Source: a virus. Taken from it: 64,000 bases of DNA. Both the position numbers and the translations under genes were made by a program. The stretch is taken from IMG/VR virus record IMGVR_UViG_3300027793_000082, positions 1 through 64,000 of that record; one strand, written 5' to 3'. This document shows, in pieces, positions 34,666-42,892 of this stretch (positions within the stretch are counted from its first letter, which is position 1; every line of letters starts with the position of its first letter). The notes beneath the pieces are model-generated. The model worked only from the letters and a program-made list of their open reading frames with translations. It was not told the origin of the DNA and did not search any database.

Positions 34666-35693
34666 ATACTCTGATAAATTTCAATCAAGCGTTGGTTGTT
34701 CATTGTTGTGCTTTCAATACTATTCAAGTGTGAAATCACAATTGAGTCAACGCTTTCAAAGTTGATCTCACTGTCATCAAGAACAGTGTCGTCTCCGTCA
34801 CTTCTGCCATGGATGAAACTCACATCCAACGCATTGAGTTGTGTTTCAAACAGTTCTCTGATAAATGCACTGTCTTCATAGGTTAAATCACAATCCACTG
34901 TGATGCGAACAAACGTTTTGTTATCAATCAAAGAGGTGGGATCTTGAAGAGCCTCAGTAAGGTTATAGACCCTATACTTGGGCGCCCCAGGCCATTTTTC
35001 AAAAATGGGTTCCTCTCCTGGACTCCAAATCATCAACCCTCGATCATCATCAAAAACATCAGCATAATTGTGTGGAAAGGCGTTTCCAATATAACAAATG
35101 TTGCCTTTGCGTTGCCTTTTGTGAAAGTGACCACTGAATACCAGTTTTTGATGCTGAAAGTGCTCAGCATTCAAACCACCATGATCAGGCATTTCCACAT
35201 GAGCATTCATGCGGAACTTAGCAATTTCAGCATGACAAAACAAATAAGGCTGTTTGATGGTTTGAATTTTTTTGTAGTCGTCACCAACCAACCAAGGAAC
35301 AAAACAAAAGTCTTTTACAGTGGTAATTTTGTCAATGAGATGAATATTGGGAAAGTCTTGTGCATAAGGAATACTATGCAGTTCCAGCGTGTCACGAAAA
35401 TAGAGATCATGATTTCCCAATAGCATAATCACATTATCAAAACTGTTGTTGAGCAGCTTCATTCCATTGTGACTATAGTTGAGAGTGCTGATGTTCACAT
35501 TGTTTCTGTTGTGACTCCAGTCACCCAAAAACAAAAGTGTTCGGATATTCAACTCTTTTGCTCTAGCCACCACAAACTCCAAAAACTCAGTGCACCAAGT
35601 GTTGTGCTGTTTGGAGTTGTTGCGCATGCCATAATGCAAATCTGTGATGACAATTGTTTTGGAAAAATCAACAGTGTCTAAATTGATAGTCAT
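34662..35693 (-). CDS. recombination endonuclease subunit gp47 (Mre11/SbcD-like nuclease)
   Basis: A 343-residue calcineurin-type phosphoesterase. Metal-binding motifs are complete: ITDLHYGMRN, LFLGDWSHNR, MLLGNHDLYF, CHAEIAKF and VFSGHFHKRQ. T4 gp47 is 339 residues. It is the nuclease partner of gp46. The ATG at 35693 is followed in 4-nt overlap by gp46, and a TTGAAC/TATACT promoter lies 25-53 nt upstream. Confidence 0.95.
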   Translation of the reverse strand: MTINLDTVDFSKTIVITDLHYGMRNNSKQHNTWCTEFLEFVVARAKELNIRTLLFLGDWSHNRNNVNISTLNYSHNGMKLLNNSFDNVIMLLGNHDLYFRDTLELHSIPYAQDFPNIHLIDKITTVKDFCFVPWLVGDDYKKIQTIKQPYLFCHAEIAKFRMNAHVEMPDHGGLNAEHFQHQKLVFSGHFHKRQRKGNICYIGNAFPHNYADVFDDDRGLMIWSPGEEPIFEKWPGAPKYRVYNLTEALQDPTSLIDNKTFVRITVDCDLTYEDSAFIRELFETQLNALDVSFIHGRSDGDDTVLDDSEINFESVDSIVISHLNSIESTTMNNQRLIEIYQSI

Positions 35694-35717
35694 GACTCAA
35701 AAGTCTCCTTGACCTTG

Positions 35718-35746
35718 AGTATAGCCTACAAAACTGTTTAGTTCAA
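35718..35746 (-). promoter_or_regulatory. sigma70-like promoter for gp47-gp46
   Basis: The minus strand reads TTGAAC (35741-35746), a 17-nt spacer and TATACT (35718-35723). Early or middle transcription of the recombination genes is expected in T4-like phages. Confidence 0.72.
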
Positions 35747-35786
35747 CAGGTGGGCAGGACCTAGATTTGTGCTATTCATTATGATA

Positions 35787-35794
35787 TATAAATA
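35787..35794 (+). promoter_or_regulatory. perfect T4-type late promoter TATAAATA
   Basis: Exact octamer, 26 nt before the GTG of the second homing endonuclease gene; same arrangement as at 13167-13174. Confidence 0.72.
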
Positions 35795-35820
35795 ATATGC
35801 AATAGGGTTGGAGAAAAATT

Positions 35821-37542
35821 GTGATTTTGGCAGAATTGAAAGAACGTTGGTTGAACAAGGAGATTACACCTAATAGGTTGACAAAGTTGTTGCCTATACA
35901 CAAAGAAGAGCTAGACAAATTATTTCCTTATGAAGGTCCAATTGCAGCTAAATTTTATGCATACGTTCATAACGGTAATGCAGAAAACAGTTGGTGTGAA
36001 CAGAGTGGTAAGTTCAGGACATTCAATAATATGGTTCGAGGGTTCAGAAAATTCTGTGGTAATCAATCTCAATGCTCCTGTAATCGTGAATATCAGGAAA
36101 GCGTTCGACACAGCCGCACTAGAGATGAAATAAATCATATTCACGAAAAACGTAAAAATACCAACCTTCAAAAGTATGGTTTTGAGTATGCAAGTCAACA
36201 TGACAAGGTCAAAGCCAAAGCTGAGACCACATGTTTTGAAAAGTATGGTGCAAAAGCTCCAACCTTAAATCCTGTTGTTTTAGACAAAGCACAAAAAACG
36301 ATTCAGGAAAATTGGGGAGTAAGCTTCCCTCAGCAACATCCTGATATAAGAACCAAAACTATAGAGGTGTTTCAAAACACTTATGGAACACCGGTTCCTG
36401 CTCAAAACCTGGAGGTGTTAGTTAAAACCAAAAAAACCAACCTCTCAAAATATGGTGTTGTGGCCCCGTTTTTGACAACAGAGCATAGGGAGACCAATAG
36501 GAAAACTTTTCGGCAAAAATCTTGGGATTCCTATATTGCAAATAGGACTGATTACATTCCGTTATTCACTCAAAAAGAATTTTTGGACTCACATCGTTAT
36601 TCTGAACATTTGTTTGTTTGCCAAAAATGCCATAACCAATTCAGTGTTGCCTTGAAAAGAGAATCTGATTTGCGTTGTTTTGATTGTTATCCAAGAAAAG
36701 AAAGTTGGGGAGAAACAAAGATCAAACAATGGTTGTGGGATAATAACATATCTTTTGATCAATGGAATAGGGAAGTTATCAAGCCATTGGAGATTGACTT
36801 TTATCTCCCAGATTTAAATGTGGGTATTGAGTTCAATGGCATTTTTTATCATTCAGATTGCCAAATAGGAGACAAAAAATATCATCAAAATAAATGGAAA
36901 CAAGCTCTTGAAAAAGGTGTCAGGCTTGTTCAAATTTGGGAACATGAGATGGTGCAAAAACCCAATATCATATTTGATAGATTGTCACACGTAGTGGGAT
37001 TGAAAAAAACAATTGTTGGTGCACGTAAATGTAACATTACAGTTGTGGATTTTGGGACAGCTAAAACATTTATTCAGAACTCACATTTGCAGGGCAACAT
37101 ACCAACCAAACATATTTGGGGGTTGGAACACAACGGGTTGCTTGTTGCACTTGCTAGCTTTGTCAAAACTAGGTATAGCAAAGGGAGTGATTATGAGCTG
37201 GCCCGATATTGTATTTTGCCTGGGTATCATGTCCCAGGGGGGCTTAGCAAACTTTTGAATCATGCACATCAGGAGTTGGGATTCAAAAGCTTGGTGTCCT
37301 ACAGTAACTTGAACTGGGGACTGGGAAATGGTTACGAGAAAACAGGCTTTGAGTTAAGTCATATCAGTCCACCCAATTATTGGTATTGGAAAAATATAAA
37401 TGACGTTCAGAGTCGACTTAAATTTCAAAAACACAAAATACAAGGCTTAGCTGCGGGCAATACAGAGCAGGAAATTGCCAAAAATTTGGGCTACAATCGT
37501 TTTTATGATGCAGGCAACGCAGTGTGGATCAAAAAATACTAG
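35821..37542 (+). CDS. free-standing homing endonuclease, VSR-like (EDxHD) family, paralog of the 13205 gene
   Basis: A 573-residue protein with the same order of parts as the protein at 13205-14899. Repeated YG(F/A/T/V) modules (LQKYGFEYASQ, EKYGAKAPTL, QNTYGTPVPAQ, SKYGVVAPFL) occupy residues ~110-225. A zinc-ribbon-like CQKCHNQF...CFDCYP follows at ~263-290. The nuclease core is LEIDFYLPDLNVGIEFNGIF with RLVQIWEHEM, then a C-terminal domain with GARKCNITVVDF. GGAG lies 7 nt before the GTG. It is inserted between gp47-46 and gp55 and its stop interlocks with that of gp55 (CTAG). Both flanking genes are intact, so no intron is apparent. Confidence 0.8.
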   Translation: MILAELKERWLNKEITPNRLTKLLPIHKEELDKLFPYEGPIAAKFYAYVHNGNAENSWCEQSGKFRTFNNMVRGFRKFCGNQSQCSCNREYQESVRHSRTRDEINHIHEKRKNTNLQKYGFEYASQHDKVKAKAETTCFEKYGAKAPTLNPVVLDKAQKTIQENWGVSFPQQHPDIRTKTIEVFQNTYGTPVPAQNLEVLVKTKKTNLSKYGVVAPFLTTEHRETNRKTFRQKSWDSYIANRTDYIPLFTQKEFLDSHRYSEHLFVCQKCHNQFSVALKRESDLRCFDCYPRKESWGETKIKQWLWDNNISFDQWNREVIKPLEIDFYLPDLNVGIEFNGIFYHSDCQIGDKKYHQNKWKQALEKGVRLVQIWEHEMVQKPNIIFDRLSHVVGLKKTIVGARKCNITVVDFGTAKTFIQNSHLQGNIPTKHIWGLEHNGLLVALASFVKTRYSKGSDYELARYCILPGYHVPGGLSKLLNHAHQELGFKSLVSYSNLNWGLGNGYEKTGFELSHISPPNYWYWKNINDVQSRLKFQKHKIQGLAAGNTEQEIAKNLGYNRFYDAGNAVWIKKY

Positions 37543-38384
37543 ATGGGTCCAGTTGGGCTCATTTGAGGCACAACAAGTGGGGCCGCTGCTTCTGCATTGT
37601 CAAATCCCAGTTGTTGTGCTAACTGATCCTCTGTCTGGCGGGTGTGACTAGGTGTTGCACCATGCATGATCAAAAGATCATCTCTTATGTGTTGACTTCT
37701 CTTTTCCAGTTGCAATATCTTGAGAAAACTTGTACTACTTACGGTAGTATAATAAGCGAATGGGTTTGCGCTTTTGGCTTCATCAAATTGGAGTCCCACC
37801 TGTGCCAGCTGCACCAATGCTTGGGCCTTCATTTCATCCAGATAAGTATAACCTCGCCAATTTCCTCGATGACCATAACGGTCCACTAGTTTGATCCACA
37901 TTGCTGCCAATCGGTCCGTTATTTTGCCGCCAGTTAAGGTGAACTCACCATTCTTGTAATGACTCTTGCCCACACATTTCCACGTGTTGTTTTCAAAAAT
38001 CCAGTGTTGAAAGGGAGGAAAATTACACCTAATGTGTTTCTCAGCTTGATTTTTGGCTTTGTCAGCTTTGGCAGGGTTCAACGGAATGTGCTCAAATGTC
38101 ATGAGTCGCACAACAATTTCCTCCAAAGGCACATCATCTAGCGTAAGAGAAGATTCAAAAGTCTTGCTGCCACTGGCTTTCTTTTCTTCAGCTATTTTGT
38201 TAGCCAGCTTTTTGTGCCGGGCAGCGTCCAACACTTCTGGAGTTGCTGCCACAAGATCATATACAATGACATCAAAATCAGAGTATTTTTTGTCAACAAA
38301 TTCACAAAACGTAATCTTGCTTTCATGTATTGCAGACAATAAATCTTTGTTTGTTAGATATTTGATCTTGGGAACCAATGCCAT
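37539..38384 (-). CDS. late-transcription sigma factor, gp55-like
   Basis: A 281-residue divergent sigma factor. The sigma2-like core is recognisable: KITDRLAAMWIKLVDRYGHR, YTYLDEMKAQALVQLAQVGL and NPFAYYTTVSSTSFLKILQL, then EKRSQHIRDDLL. T4 gp55 is 185 residues; here ~130 N-terminal residues are extra. It directs host RNA polymerase to TATAAATA-type late promoters, which are present across this window. The ATG at 38384 has AAAGGA 5 nt upstream; the frame is open further up without a ribosome-binding site. Promoter at 38412-38440. Confidence 0.85.
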   Translation of the reverse strand: MALVPKIKYLTNKDLLSAIHESKITFCEFVDKKYSDFDVIVYDLVAATPEVLDAARHKKLANKIAEEKKASGSKTFESSLTLDDVPLEEIVVRLMTFEHIPLNPAKADKAKNQAEKHIRCNFPPFQHWIFENNTWKCVGKSHYKNGEFTLTGGKITDRLAAMWIKLVDRYGHRGNWRGYTYLDEMKAQALVQLAQVGLQFDEAKSANPFAYYTTVSSTSFLKILQLEKRSQHIRDDLLIMHGATPSHTRQTEDQLAQQLGFDNAEAAAPLVVPQMSPTGPI

Positions 38385-38411
38385 TCGAGTCCTTTGTGTT
38401 TGAAACCCTAA

Positions 38412-38440
38412 ATTTTGCAATTGGTTGCAGGAGATGTCAA
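38412..38440 (-). promoter_or_regulatory. sigma70-like promoter for gp55
   Basis: The minus strand reads TTGACA (38435-38440), 17 nt, CAAAAT (38412-38417). A good -35 and a weak -10 suit a middle gene needed before late transcription. Confidence 0.5.
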
Positions 38441-38457
38441 AATGGACAACAAAGTCT

Positions 38458-38465
38458 GTTAAATA
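38458..38465 (+). promoter_or_regulatory. late-type element GTTAAATA before the 38505 fusion gene
   Basis: Six of eight positions match TATAAATA, 39 nt before the ATG at 38505 and divergent from the gp55 promoter. Confidence 0.4.
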
Positions 38466-38504
38466 ATTCAATAGATTGCTAAAAGATTATGTTGGGGCCT
38501 TGCA

Positions 38505-40724
38505 ATGAAGCTGTTTAACCTACTACCACAAGTGAATCTCTCTTTAACTGAGGCCAAAGCCCGTATTGAGCATCCAGAGGACATGATATTTGATGATGGG
38601 TTGGACGGTGCCAAAAGAGCTTTTCATATACTGAGTGCAACTGCCCACAAGCCAGAATATGTTTCCATCAAGTTTGATGGAACTCCGGCCTTGATCTTTG
38701 GCTGGAAAGATCACAAATTCGTGCTCACTGACAAAGCTGGGTTCAGCAGCAAGAAGTATGATGGGCTGACCACAAGCCCTGAGGCTATTGTGAACATGCT
38801 CATGAGCAGGAAAATGAAAGACACTAGCCCCAGTGCAAAAAGTGCTCGACTGGCATATGCCAACAAAATAGCCAGTCTCTACCCATTGTTGAAAAAAGTT
38901 ACCCCAAAAGGATTTATCGGTTACGTTCAATCGGATTTGTTGTGGACTGGTGTTCCGCCCATAGTTGATGGCGCTTATGAATTCACTCCCAACAAAATAA
39001 CCTACCGCGTTCCCCTCAACAGTCAGTATGGTGAAATGATCGGCAACAGCAGTGCAGGAGTAGTTATCCACAGTGTTTATCAAAGCCCCTCTGATCAAGA
39101 ACCCGAAGCATTGAGAAATGTTGCAGATTATGGTTTCAGGAGTGATCTTGGCCTGGCTATCTTGCCTCATGAAGCCACCATGCTCACCAGTTTGAAGTTG
39201 GATAAATCCTTGGTTGACAAACTGTCACACTTGTTTAGAGTGCACGCAGTGAGTGTGAAATCATTCTTGGATAGAGGTCAGCTAGAGACGCAGAAAATTG
39301 CTAGTCTTCCAGGCTACATGAAAAGCTTTTTGGCCAAAAAGGCAGAAAAAGGCAGCTCAAATTTTTCACATGTTGCAAGAGAGTTTTTGGATTGGTTTAC
39401 AGGGATCAACAGTCCTGCAAGCCCAGGCATGCAGGAAAAGTGTTTGAAATGGATACAGAGCCACATGCATGGTTACAACAGTGTGTGGCGCATTGTGAGT
39501 TTGTTGAACAGCTTGAAGCTGGACCTCAAAAGCCAGATGGACAATCAAGCTGGCTCAACGGTGGGTGCCAGTTTGGGAGGCCAGCCTGGCCATGAAGGCT
39601 TTGTGGCAGTAACCCCAACTGGTATTGTTAAGTTTGTGAATCGTGCACAATTTATGAGAAAAGCGCAACCTGAGTCACTTATGGAACAAAGCACAAAAAG
39701 CGTTGTCTGGACCTTTGGCCGAATGAACCCTCCCACTTTGGGTCATCAGCATCTGGTGAACTTGATGGCCAAACATGCTGGTGACGATGACTATTGGATC
39801 TTTTTGAGTCATAGTCAAGACGGCAAAAAGAACCCTTTGCCTTGGGAAGAAAAGGTGGAGTTTTTCCAGCGCATTATGCCTGATCATGCAGAACATTTGG
39901 TGCAAGACCCAGATGTGAAAACACCACTACAAGCTGCTGAATGGCTCTACAACAAAGGCTATCGAGATTTTGTGTTTGTGGCTGGTGAAGATCGGGTCAA
40001 GGGCATGAGAGAGCTCTTGGACAGTTGGAACAGTCCTGAAATACGTGAGAAACATCAGCGTGAACCCATTCACATCAAAGTGGTTTCAGCTGGGGAAAGA
40101 AATCCCGATCACAACGGTGTCAAGGGCGTAAGCGGCACCAAGGCTCGTGAAGCTGTATTGAACAAAGACAAAGAAGCTTTTCAACAAGCTGTGGGTTTGG
40201 ACCTTGAACTCAGCAACCAACTGTTTCAAGCTGTACGACGTTACCTCAAGCATCCACGGAACAAAGTAATGGAATCCAGTTTGCATCCTGCAGGCACAAT
40301 TGTGACCTTGACCATGAGTCCACCACATGCTGCTCAATTGAAAGAATGGTGTGACAAAAATGGTGTTCCTTGCATGAACACTGATGAACTTCACATGACT
40401 GTTCTCTATAGTCAAAAGCCAGCCTCTCATCTCATGAGCATGCACGGTAATACAGTTGTTGTGCCAGCTAAAATTCAGGGATGGACCAAGCTGGGGGACA
40501 AAGCCCTATGCTTGGATCTTGATTGCGAAATTGCACACAAGTTTCATCACCACTTGAAAAGCAAGGGTGGGACTCATGATTTTCCTGATTTCATACCACA
40601 CAGCAGCGTGAACTACAGTTGGATGGACCGAACTGATTTGCCGCAAGTTTTGCCTGATTTCCCTTTGTTGTTTGATCGCATTCAGGTCAAGCCACTGGAC
40701 CCTAATTGGGGTCTCAAAACTTAA
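38505..40724 (+). CDS. three-domain fusion: ligase-like adenylyltransferase, NMNAT-like nucleotidyltransferase, 2H phosphoesterase
   Basis: A 739-residue protein. Residues ~1-385 carry the covalent nucleotidyltransferase (RNA/DNA ligase) motifs: motif I YVSIKFDGTPALIF near residue 57, motif III-like GFIGYVQSDLLW, motif IV HEGFV near 363 and motif V GIVKFVNR. Residues ~395-590 form a Rossmann nucleotidyltransferase of the NMNAT/cytidylyltransferase class: VVWTFGRMNPPTLGHQHLV and the SGTKAR version of the ISSTxxR motif. Residues ~605-739 have the two HxT/S motifs of 2H phosphoesterases: ELHMTVLY and PHSSVNYSW. The combination suggests RNA repair or NAD/cap metabolism; 2H enzymes can also cleave cyclic oligonucleotides. 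The function of the fusion is not established. Confidence 0.78.
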   Translation: MKLFNLLPQVNLSLTEAKARIEHPEDMIFDDGLDGAKRAFHILSATAHKPEYVSIKFDGTPALIFGWKDHKFVLTDKAGFSSKKYDGLTTSPEAIVNMLMSRKMKDTSPSAKSARLAYANKIASLYPLLKKVTPKGFIGYVQSDLLWTGVPPIVDGAYEFTPNKITYRVPLNSQYGEMIGNSSAGVVIHSVYQSPSDQEPEALRNVADYGFRSDLGLAILPHEATMLTSLKLDKSLVDKLSHLFRVHAVSVKSFLDRGQLETQKIASLPGYMKSFLAKKAEKGSSNFSHVAREFLDWFTGINSPASPGMQEKCLKWIQSHMHGYNSVWRIVSLLNSLKLDLKSQMDNQAGSTVGASLGGQPGHEGFVAVTPTGIVKFVNRAQFMRKAQPESLMEQSTKSVVWTFGRMNPPTLGHQHLVNLMAKHAGDDDYWIFLSHSQDGKKNPLPWEEKVEFFQRIMPDHAEHLVQDPDVKTPLQAAEWLYNKGYRDFVFVAGEDRVKGMRELLDSWNSPEIREKHQREPIHIKVVSAGERNPDHNGVKGVSGTKAREAVLNKDKEAFQQAVGLDLELSNQLFQAVRRYLKHPRNKVMESSLHPAGTIVTLTMSPPHAAQLKEWCDKNGVPCMNTDELHMTVLYSQKPASHLMSMHGNTVVVPAKIQGWTKLGDKALCLDLDCEIAHKFHHHLKSKGGTHDFPDFIPHSSVNYSWMDRTDLPQVLPDFPLLFDRIQVKPLDPNWGLKT

Positions 40725-41554
40725 AGGGAAACCCCTGTGAGTTTGATTATACGCTGAGCTTCTTCCTGATCTTTGCGTTGATCACTGGGGCTTTTTTGTT
40801 TGTGCTTTCCAGTTTTCACATCCATTGTGGGTTTCCCAGTGGGACCCAATTTGTCTGTGCTTTGCAGCGTGTGAATCAACCCCTGCAATCCCTGCTCTAT
40901 GCGTTTGTTGCCTTTTATAGCTCGCTGAATTGATTCCACACTGTCAAAACTGCTGGCTGTAAAGCGGGGTCCCAGCAGTGTTTGGGCTATGGTATCTGGA
41001 TCTTTGGAGATAACACTTTCATCTTCACGATTCAACAAGCCACGTTGCCAACTGTATTTCAATCCCAAGGCTTTGGCAATGCTGCTCATGAGTTGGTTTC
41101 TTTCGGCACCACTGTAGTTGCTGGCATCCCCTGGACTTTGCATGCTGAATTTCATCCAAGATGGATCTTCATGAAAAAAGAAATCAGTTTGCACGAACCC
41201 GTTCTGGGCATCTCCAGCTATGGGTGTAAGTAAGTGAACTTCACCTGCAATTTTAACATGGTCTTTGGGATTTAAACCTTGACCAATTGCCCAGTTTTCC
41301 AAACTTTGGCCAAATGCTTTCTTGGAAATTTTGTTGCTGTCCACAACAATGTCTATATCACCACTGCTGGCCTTCTTGCCCACACTGCCCAAGGTCATGC
41401 CATGCATGGGCAAGCCAGTGACTTTTTCCAGCCAGTCCAACGTGGGGCTGATTTGTGCAAGAAGGATACGGGAGGTCTTGGGTTTGCCATCTGCGGTTTT
41501 GAACACATTGCCGCCTTCAAACAAATTTTGTTGGGAAAGTTCAAATAATTTCAT
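40721..41554 (-). CDS. Pol-beta-superfamily nucleotidyltransferase-like protein
   Basis: A 277-residue protein. The nucleotidyltransferase signature is visible as TLGSVGKKASSGDIDIVVDS near residue 57 (GS followed by DxD), and a possible third acidic residue lies in NGFVQTDFFFHEDP. The C-terminus is Lys/Gln-rich. It begins MKLFELSQQNLFEGG, an N-terminal style shared with the facing fusion protein (MKLFNLLPQVNL). Its stop interlocks with that gene (TTAA). Substrate unknown; RNA tailing, tRNA modification or a toxin-like NTase are possible. Confidence 0.66.
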   Translation of the reverse strand: MKLFELSQQNLFEGGNVFKTADGKPKTSRILLAQISPTLDWLEKVTGLPMHGMTLGSVGKKASSGDIDIVVDSNKISKKAFGQSLENWAIGQGLNPKDHVKIAGEVHLLTPIAGDAQNGFVQTDFFFHEDPSWMKFSMQSPGDASNYSGAERNQLMSSIAKALGLKYSWQRGLLNREDESVISKDPDTIAQTLLGPRFTASSFDSVESIQRAIKGNKRIEQGLQGLIHTLQSTDKLGPTGKPTMDVKTGKHKQKSPSDQRKDQEEAQRIIKLTGVSL

Positions 41555-41588
41555 GATCCATTATTTAAGTTTCCGCTGGTTTTTTACC

Positions 41589-41596
41589 CATAAATA
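41589..41596 (+). promoter_or_regulatory. late promoter element CATAAATA before the baseplate block
   Basis: Seven of eight positions match TATAAATA, 31 nt before the ATG at 41628 that opens the rightward baseplate operon. Confidence 0.6.
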
Positions 41597-41627
41597 TTCA
41601 ACAAAGATTACAAGAGGACAACGTTCC

Positions 41628-42593
41628 ATGCCTAGGTTTGGTGGATTTGGTATCAATACAGGCTCGCTCGTGGGTGGCCTTGTCAACAATGTAGTGGGAA
41701 GTGCAGCATCAGCTATTTTTCCTCGTGGCTTGTTTGGTGGATTTGGTGTAGGTGATGGTGTTAACTTGTTGGGCACACTCAACAATCAAGATCCCACCAA
41801 CCGGCGTGTGAGCTTGCGTCCCCGGCCAGCTGCTGCCAACAGAGTATTGGGCAAGGGCTTGCTGGATCCATTGCGTGAAACCAACAATGGCATGGTTTGG
41901 CCTTATACGCCCACAATCAATTATCAACAAGACATTGATTACCAAACCATTTCCACAGTGCACACAAACCAAGACTTTCATGTATTTGCACGAACACCTG
42001 CAACCTCTTTCAGTGTTGATGGGCAATTCACAGTGCAGAATCAAAAAGAGGGCCGGTATGCGCTGGCTTGCATTCACTTTTTGAGAACCATGAGCAAGAT
42101 GCATTTTGGCGAAAACGACAAAGATGCCGGCACGCCACCTCCTATTCTCTTGTTCAATGCATATGGACCTTTTGTGTTCAACAATTTGCCAGTGATAGTC
42201 AAGAGCTACATCATAGGATTTCCTGATGATGTTGATTATGTTCAAGTAGCAAGTGGATTACCTGCCAATAATCAACCCACTATTCCAGTGCGTCCAACAC
42301 CAATAATTCGAACTCCCCAACAGCTTGAAGAAGCAGGCGAACCTGGACTAGCCTTGCAAGGCTTACCTGGTGTTACCCAGCCTGCCAACCGGAATTGGGA
42401 CGATCCATTGAACAACCCACCAGGTGCAAGTGTTCAACAACCTACGCCGTCAGCCACAAAAGGTGTTTGGCTCCCTAGTTTGTTTAAAATTTCTGTTACA
42501 TTGATTGTGCAACATACTCCTACTACATTGCGTAAGAGATTCGAGTTGCCCAAATATATAAATGGCGACAGCAGTCAAAGTGATTTCATCTAA
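41628..42593 (+). CDS. baseplate tail-tube cap/initiator protein, gp48/gp54-like
   Basis: A 321-residue structural protein. The segment WPYTPTINYQQDIDYQTIST, SFSVDGQFTVQNQKEGRYAL, ACIHFLRTMSKMHFG, then GTPPPILLFNAYGPFVFNNL and PVIVKSYIIGFPDDVDYVQV is a tail-tube-like domain found in gp48/gp54, which cap the baseplate and start tube assembly. An N-terminal Gly/Phe-rich region and a Pro-rich loop (~215-290) are extra. I chose the ATG at 41628, with AGAGG upstream and a late promoter; the longer frame runs through the opposing gene. Its stop overlaps the gp53-like start. Confidence 0.75.
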   Translation: MPRFGGFGINTGSLVGGLVNNVVGSAASAIFPRGLFGGFGVGDGVNLLGTLNNQDPTNRRVSLRPRPAAANRVLGKGLLDPLRETNNGMVWPYTPTINYQQDIDYQTISTVHTNQDFHVFARTPATSFSVDGQFTVQNQKEGRYALACIHFLRTMSKMHFGENDKDAGTPPPILLFNAYGPFVFNNLPVIVKSYIIGFPDDVDYVQVASGLPANNQPTIPVRPTPIIRTPQQLEEAGEPGLALQGLPGVTQPANRNWDDPLNNPPGASVQQPTPSATKGVWLPSLFKISVTLIVQHTPTTLRKRFELPKYINGDSSQSDFI

Positions 42594-42892
42594 TGACAAC
42601 AGTAACTTATCTTCGTAGCAGTCCGTATTATCGGACTCCACAAAATACCACATATTTGGGATTTTGGGTACCTCCATTACTTGCACGAACAAGTGATGAT
42701 CTTGTTGTTACATTGGCACAACGCCATTTACATCGCCCTGACTTATTGAGTTTTGAATTATATCAAAATCCACGAGCCTGGTGGGTGTTTGCGATGTTAA
42801 ATCCAGATCAAATTGTTGACCCAATATATGATTTTGTGCCCGGCATAACCATATATGCTCCTAGCCAACTAAGTCTTGAAAGCCGAATATAA
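42593..42892 (+). CDS. baseplate wedge protein, gp53/LysM-like
   Basis: A 99-residue protein with the compact pattern of LysM-type baseplate wedge proteins: DLLSFELYQNPRAWWVFAML, NPDQIVDPIYDFVPGITIYA. T4 gp53 is 196 residues; this is a short form containing only the core. Start and stop overlap the neighbours by one base each, so it is translationally coupled within the baseplate operon. Confidence 0.7.
   Translation: MTTVTYLRSSPYYRTPQNTTYLGFWVPPLLARTSDDLVVTLAQRHLHRPDLLSFELYQNPRAWWVFAMLNPDQIVDPIYDFVPGITIYAPSQLSLESRI

Noticed and set aside
41322-41627. Longer N-terminus for the gp48/54-like protein
   Set aside because: It would run through the opposing nucleotidyltransferase gene and the late promoter; the ATG at 41628 has a ribosome-binding site.
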